A DNA stretch of 7,880 nucleotides, taken from NCBI GenBank assembly GCA_900758955.1, contig CAAETL010000163.1:1-7880 (forward strand), in the 5' to 3' direction. Position numbers and translations under genes: made by a program. Positions 5,599-7,880 of the stretch are shown piece after piece. This DNA comes from an uncultured Oscillospiraceae bacterium. GTDB taxonomy: Bacteria; Bacillota; Clostridia; Oscillospirales; Oscillospiraceae. Numbering within the stretch: the first letter of the stretch is position 1; each line of letters starts with the position of its first letter. The notes beneath the pieces are model-generated. The model saw only the letters and a program-made list of their open reading frames with translations, searched no databases and was not told the origin of the DNA.

Positions 5599-6342
5599 AT
5601 GGAACATCTTATTGAGCTAAAAGAAGTCTATAAAATTTACAAAATGGGGGCGGAGCGTGTCCACGCGCTAGACGGGGTCGGCATCACCATCGATAAGGGG
5701 GAGTTCGTGGCCATCGTGGGCTCCTCCGGCTCCGGCAAGTCCACCGCCATGAACATCATCGGCTGTCTGGATGTGCCCACCTCCGGAAGCTACCACCTGG
5801 GCGGCGTGGATGTATCCACCATGGACGACGACCAGCAGGCGGACATTCGGAACAAAATGCTGGGCTTCATCTTCCAGCAGTACAACCTGATCCCCAAGCT
5901 CAACGTACTGGAAAACGTAGAACTGCCCCTTCTCTACTTGGGGGTGGACGCCACCGAGCGAAAGGAGCGGGCCATGAAGTCCCTGGAGCGGGTGGGCCTC
6001 GCCGACAAGCGCAAAAATCTCCCCAGTCAGCTCTCCGGCGGCCAGCAGCAACGGGTGAGTATCGCCCGGGCCCTGGCGGGGAACCCCTCGGTCATCCTGG
6101 CCGACGAGCCCACCGGCGCGCTGGATTCCAGGACCGGCCGTGAGGTGCTGGGATTCCTCCAACAGCTCAACCGGGAGGGGGACACGATGGTCCTGATCAC
6201 CCACGACAATTCCATCGCAGTGAAGGCCAGCCGCATCGTGCGCCTCCAGGACGGCAGGGTCATCTACGACGGTGACGCACACGCGCCCCAAGCCGTGGTT
6301 CTACCGGAGGAAGAAACTGCGGGAGAGGAGGTGGGGGCATGA
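5599..6342 (+). CDS. MacB/LolD-type ABC transporter ATP-binding protein
   Basis: A 247-residue protein with GGGG (5588-5591) 7 bases before ATG. All ATPase motifs are intact: Walker A GSSGSGKST (41-49), Q-loop FQQYNLIP with Gln93, ABC signature LSGGQQQR (145-152), Walker B VILADEP with catalytic Glu170, D-loop GALD (173-176) and H-loop His202 in LITHD. The start (LIELKEVYKIYKMGAERVHALDGV) and 'NIIGCLDVPTSG' are typical of the MacB/LolD/FtsE branch, which powers mechanotransmission rather than classical import. The tail after about 225 is a short acidic extension. The gene overlaps the permease by an ATGA (6339-6342), so the two are translationally coupled and almost certainly form one complex. 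The role could be export of a peptide or lipophilic compound, or work on envelope lipoproteins; substrate unknown. Confidence 0.93.
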   Translation: MEHLIELKEVYKIYKMGAERVHALDGVGITIDKGEFVAIVGSSGSGKSTAMNIIGCLDVPTSGSYHLGGVDVSTMDDDQQADIRNKMLGFIFQQYNLIPKLNVLENVELPLLYLGVDATERKERAMKSLERVGLADKRKNLPSQLSGGQQQRVSIARALAGNPSVILADEPTGALDSRTGREVLGFLQQLNREGDTMVLITHDNSIAVKASRIVRLQDGRVIYDGDAHAPQAVVLPEEETAGEEVGA

Positions 6343-7562
6343 ATTTCAGCCAATCCTTCCGTCTGGCTCTCAAGAGCCTCACCACCAGCAAAACGCGGGC
6401 GCTGCTCACCATGCTGGGCATCATCATCGGCGTGGCCGCCGTCATCGTCATCACGAGTCTGGGCAACGGCATGCGGCAGATGATGAACGAGCAGTTTGAC
6501 AGGCTGGGCGCCAACCAGCTTCAGATCCGGCTCCGGGGCGGCGACACCCGCGCCGTGGTTCCCGGCGACATCTTCGCCCTGGTGGACAAATATCCCCAGT
6601 ATTTGGCCTGCGCAAGCCCCTATATGGGCTTGCAGGCCGTCATCCGAGACGGCGCCGACGAATATAAGCACACTGATATCTGCGGCGTCAGCGAGGTCTT
6701 CTACGACGCGAACCGGAACCTGACCATGACCGGCGAGGCCATGGCCGAGGGCCGTTTCCTCTCCTACATCGACGTGGAGCGATACCAGTATGTGTGCGTT
6801 ATCGGCGACTATCTGGCCCGGGAAGCCTTTCACGGAATGGCACTGGGACAGACCCTTACCGTCCAGGGCGCCCCCTTCACCGTCGTCGGCGTTCTGGACA
6901 GGATCGCCGACTCCACCGAGGGCAGCAGCGACGACGTCATGTTTCTCCCCTACGGCGACATCCTGCGCCTCAGCGAAAACTCGGAGGTCACAAGCTACCT
7001 CCTCAACAGCTACGGCAAGGATACCTCCAGTGTCGCCAAGGAACTCATCGAGAGCCGCCTCTTTCAGACCTACCAGGATGAAGACGCCTACTACGTCACG
7101 TCCAACGCCGAGATCATGGACGCCTTAAATTCCATGATGGGCACCATGTTGGTGGTGTTGGTGGCCATTGCCGCCATCTCCCTGCTGGTGGGCGGCATCG
7201 GAATCATGAACATCATGCTGGTCTCCGTCACCGAGCGCACCAGGGAGATCGGCATCCGCAAGTCTCTGGGAGCCAAGCGCCGGGACATCCGGAGCCAATT
7301 CATCATCGAGTCCGGCACCACCGCCGCTATCGGCGGGGTACTGGGCATTGTCGTGGGTATCGGCCTGGCGCGCCTGGCCGGCCCCCTTATCGGCGGCGCC
7401 GTGGCCGCCCAGCTGGGGGGCGGAACCTTCTCCGCTATCCCCACTGTGGGCAGCGTGAGCTTGGCTTTCGGTGTAAGCGTGGGGATCGGCATCCTCTTTG
7501 GCTACCTCCCCGCAAATAAGGCCGCGAAATTGAATCCTATCGACGCGCTTCACTACGATTAA
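6339..7562 (+). CDS. MacB/FtsX-type ABC transporter permease
   Basis: A 407-residue permease with the type VII fold layout: helix 1 at about 21-41 after the family start NFSQSFRLALKSLTTSKTRALLTMLGIIIGVA; a large periplasm-facing (here extracellular) domain, about 42-262, containing the 'GDYLA...F...LG' and 'TVVGVL' MacB_PCD-like segments; and three C-terminal helices at about 265-295, 324-348 and 370-392. Helix 2 is followed by the diagnostic SVTERTREIGIRKSLGAKRRDI (296-317) and the end is PANKAAKLNPIDALHYD. A purine-rich AGAGGAGGTGGGG precedes the ATG inside the ATPase gene. Length is near that of Gram-positive MacB-like permeases (about 400). No MacA/HlyD-like adaptor is encoded in the operon; two exported paralogs occupy the place where one is often found. 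Two TM-flanking regions are intact and no frameshift is seen. Confidence 0.93.
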   Translation: MNFSQSFRLALKSLTTSKTRALLTMLGIIIGVAAVIVITSLGNGMRQMMNEQFDRLGANQLQIRLRGGDTRAVVPGDIFALVDKYPQYLACASPYMGLQAVIRDGADEYKHTDICGVSEVFYDANRNLTMTGEAMAEGRFLSYIDVERYQYVCVIGDYLAREAFHGMALGQTLTVQGAPFTVVGVLDRIADSTEGSSDDVMFLPYGDILRLSENSEVTSYLLNSYGKDTSSVAKELIESRLFQTYQDEDAYYVTSNAEIMDALNSMMGTMLVVLVAIAAISLLVGGIGIMNIMLVSVTERTREIGIRKSLGAKRRDIRSQFIIESGTTAAIGGVLGIVVGIGLARLAGPLIGGAVAAQLGGGTFSAIPTVGSVSLAFGVSVGIGILFGYLPANKAAKLNPIDALHYD

Positions 7563-7573
7563 AGGTACAAAAA

Positions 7574-7611
7574 AAGGGGCTGCCGCACGGAAAGGAGTGT
7601 GCCAGCCCCTT
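7574..7611 (+). terminator. Hairpin terminating the BlaI-ABC operon
   Basis: Arms AAGGGGCTG (7574-7582) and CAGCCCCTT (7603-7611) pair perfectly. The stem continues inward through GCAC (7585-7588) and GTGC (7599-7602) after a CC bulge. It begins 11 bases after the permease stop. The A-run just upstream (7569-7575) would give a U-tract only for transcripts on the opposite strand; on the + strand just two Ts follow the C-run. It is most likely the operon terminator or 3'-end stabiliser, possibly bidirectional. Confidence 0.7.
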
Positions 7612-7638
7612 CGCACGGATTTCAAGGGCTAGGTCTCG

Positions 7639-7680
7639 AAATCTTACGATTGTAGGAATTATTTTTCAAACCCCCTTGAC
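7639..7680 (+). repeat. 42-bp promoter-proximal direct repeat, copy 2
   Basis: Matches 864-905 at 41 of 42 bases and, like copy 1, ends inside the -35 box of a BlaI-type operon. TACGATTGTA lies at 7645-7654. Similarity is lost abruptly on the left side. On the right it continues only as ATCTATT after a 2-base insertion, then the two promoters carry different operators. Confidence 0.9.
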
Positions 7681-7704
7681 TTATCTATTCTATCGAAGTA
7701 GAAT
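7676..7704 (+). promoter_or_regulatory. Sigma-A-type promoter of the third BlaI operon
   Basis: TTGACT (7676-7681), a 17-base spacer and TAGAAT (7699-7704). Each hexamer matches the consensus at 5 of 6 bases. The expected transcription start is near 7711. The -10 hexamer is itself the right arm of the upstream operator (7687-7704). Confidence 0.82.
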
Positions 7705-7730
7705 GATTTTAGATTCTATTGCAATAGAAC
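7687..7730 (+). promoter_or_regulatory. Double operator of the third BlaI operon
   Basis: Site 1, 7687-7704, is ATTCTA-N6-TAGAAT and overlaps the spacer and -10 box. Site 2, 7713-7730, contains the perfect 16-bp palindrome TTCTATTGCAATAGAA (7714-7729) just after the expected transcription start. Site 1 matches the 18-bp palindrome at 3333-3350 at 15 of 18 positions and site 2 at 17 of 18. The centres are 26 bp apart, about two and a half helical turns. Two repressor dimers could clamp this promoter, whereas operon C shows one site. Confidence 0.8.
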
Positions 7731-7750
7731 GCTCAAAGGAGACGAACATC

Positions 7751-7880
7751 ATGGAATTAAAGCTCTTTGATTCTGAACGAAAGATTTTGGAGCAGCTCTG
7801 GGCGGCGGGCGATCTGTCCGCCAAGGAGCTTGCGGAACGGCTGGGGGCCCAGGTGGGCTGGAGCAAGACCACCACCTACA
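7751..7880 (+). CDS. BlaI/MecI-family transcriptional repressor (operon D, 3' end outside the window)
   Basis: The ATG at 7751 is preceded 9 bases upstream by AAAGGAG (7735-7741). The 43 visible residues run from MELKLFDSERKILEQLW through SAKELAERLGAQVGWSKTTTY, which is the N-terminal half of a BlaI winged helix up to the recognition helix. It is a close paralog of the repressor at 3371 (same LEQLW, ELA-RL, QVGWS-TTTY framework) and uses the same operator type. The rest of the gene and its operon lie beyond 7880, so it cannot be said whether an M56 partner follows. Confidence 0.88.
   Translation, partial: MELKLFDSERKILEQLWAAGDLSAKELAERLGAQVGWSKTTTY

Noticed and set aside
5668..6291. Long minus-strand open frames opposite the ABC ATPase, permease and other genes
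   Set aside because: They are antisense to strongly conserved coding motifs, have low-complexity Gly/Val/His-rich translations and lack start signals. These are typical shadows in GC-rich DNA.
864..7680. Insertion sequence or transposon bounded by the 42-bp direct repeats
   Set aside because: No transposase or integrase is encoded between them, there are no terminal inverted repeats, and both copies are integral parts of promoters. Promoter duplication is the simpler reading.
1..7880. CRISPR array, tRNA or rRNA genes
   Set aside because: No regularly spaced short repeats and no cloverleaf or rRNA-like segments were found by eye; gaps between genes are short and explained by promoters, operators and hairpins.

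Overview
The window looks like chromosome or an integrated accessory region of a Gram-positive Clostridia member, probably a gut Oscillospiraceae/Ruminococcaceae-type bacterium. The reasons are AGGAGG-like ribosome binding sites, sigma-A-like promoters (TTGACA-17-TATTAT), a BlaI/M56 (BlaR1-like) pair, a lipobox lipoprotein and an FtsX/MacB-type ABC exporter. Most of the window is GC-rich (sampled lines near 55-65%), but the first ~0.9 kb is clearly AT-richer (sampled lines near 32-42% GC). This suggests a junction between DNA of different origin. The species assignment is inference.

Layout, all genes on the + strand. (A) 1-760: the last codons of a probable ABC ATPase, coupled by an ATGA overlap to an ABC-2 type six-helix permease of the kind found in lantibiotic-immunity or drug exporters. 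(B) 761-3217: a promoter/operator region, then a two-gene operon encoding a BlaI/MecI-family repressor (978-1355) and a BlaR1-like membrane M56 metalloprotease (1357-3135). The exported part of the protease is two ~74-residue repeats rather than a penicillin-binding domain. A strong hairpin ends the operon. (C) 3329-7611: a second operon with a second BlaI-like repressor, two tandem paralogous exported proteins of unrecognised function (one membrane-anchored or secreted, one lipoprotein), a MacB/LolD-type ATPase and a MacB/FtsX-type permease, closed by another hairpin. (D) 7639-7880: the promoter, double operator and first 43 codons of a third BlaI-like repressor that runs off the window.

How the parts may work together: operon B is a complete sense-cleave-derepress module (protease sensor plus repressor). 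Operon C has a repressor and an ABC export or signalling module but no protease of its own. Operons C and D carry the same operator palindrome (ATTCTATTGCAATAGAA in both), so their repressors probably cross-regulate. Operons B and D share a nearly identical 42-bp block that ends inside the -35 box. The window therefore reads as a cluster of BlaI-type envelope-stress operons built by duplication and promoter shuffling. The most distinctive unit is operon C: a BlaI-like repressor, an exported paralog pair and a MacB-like ABC transporter, with neither an M56 protease nor a canonical HlyD/MacA adaptor.
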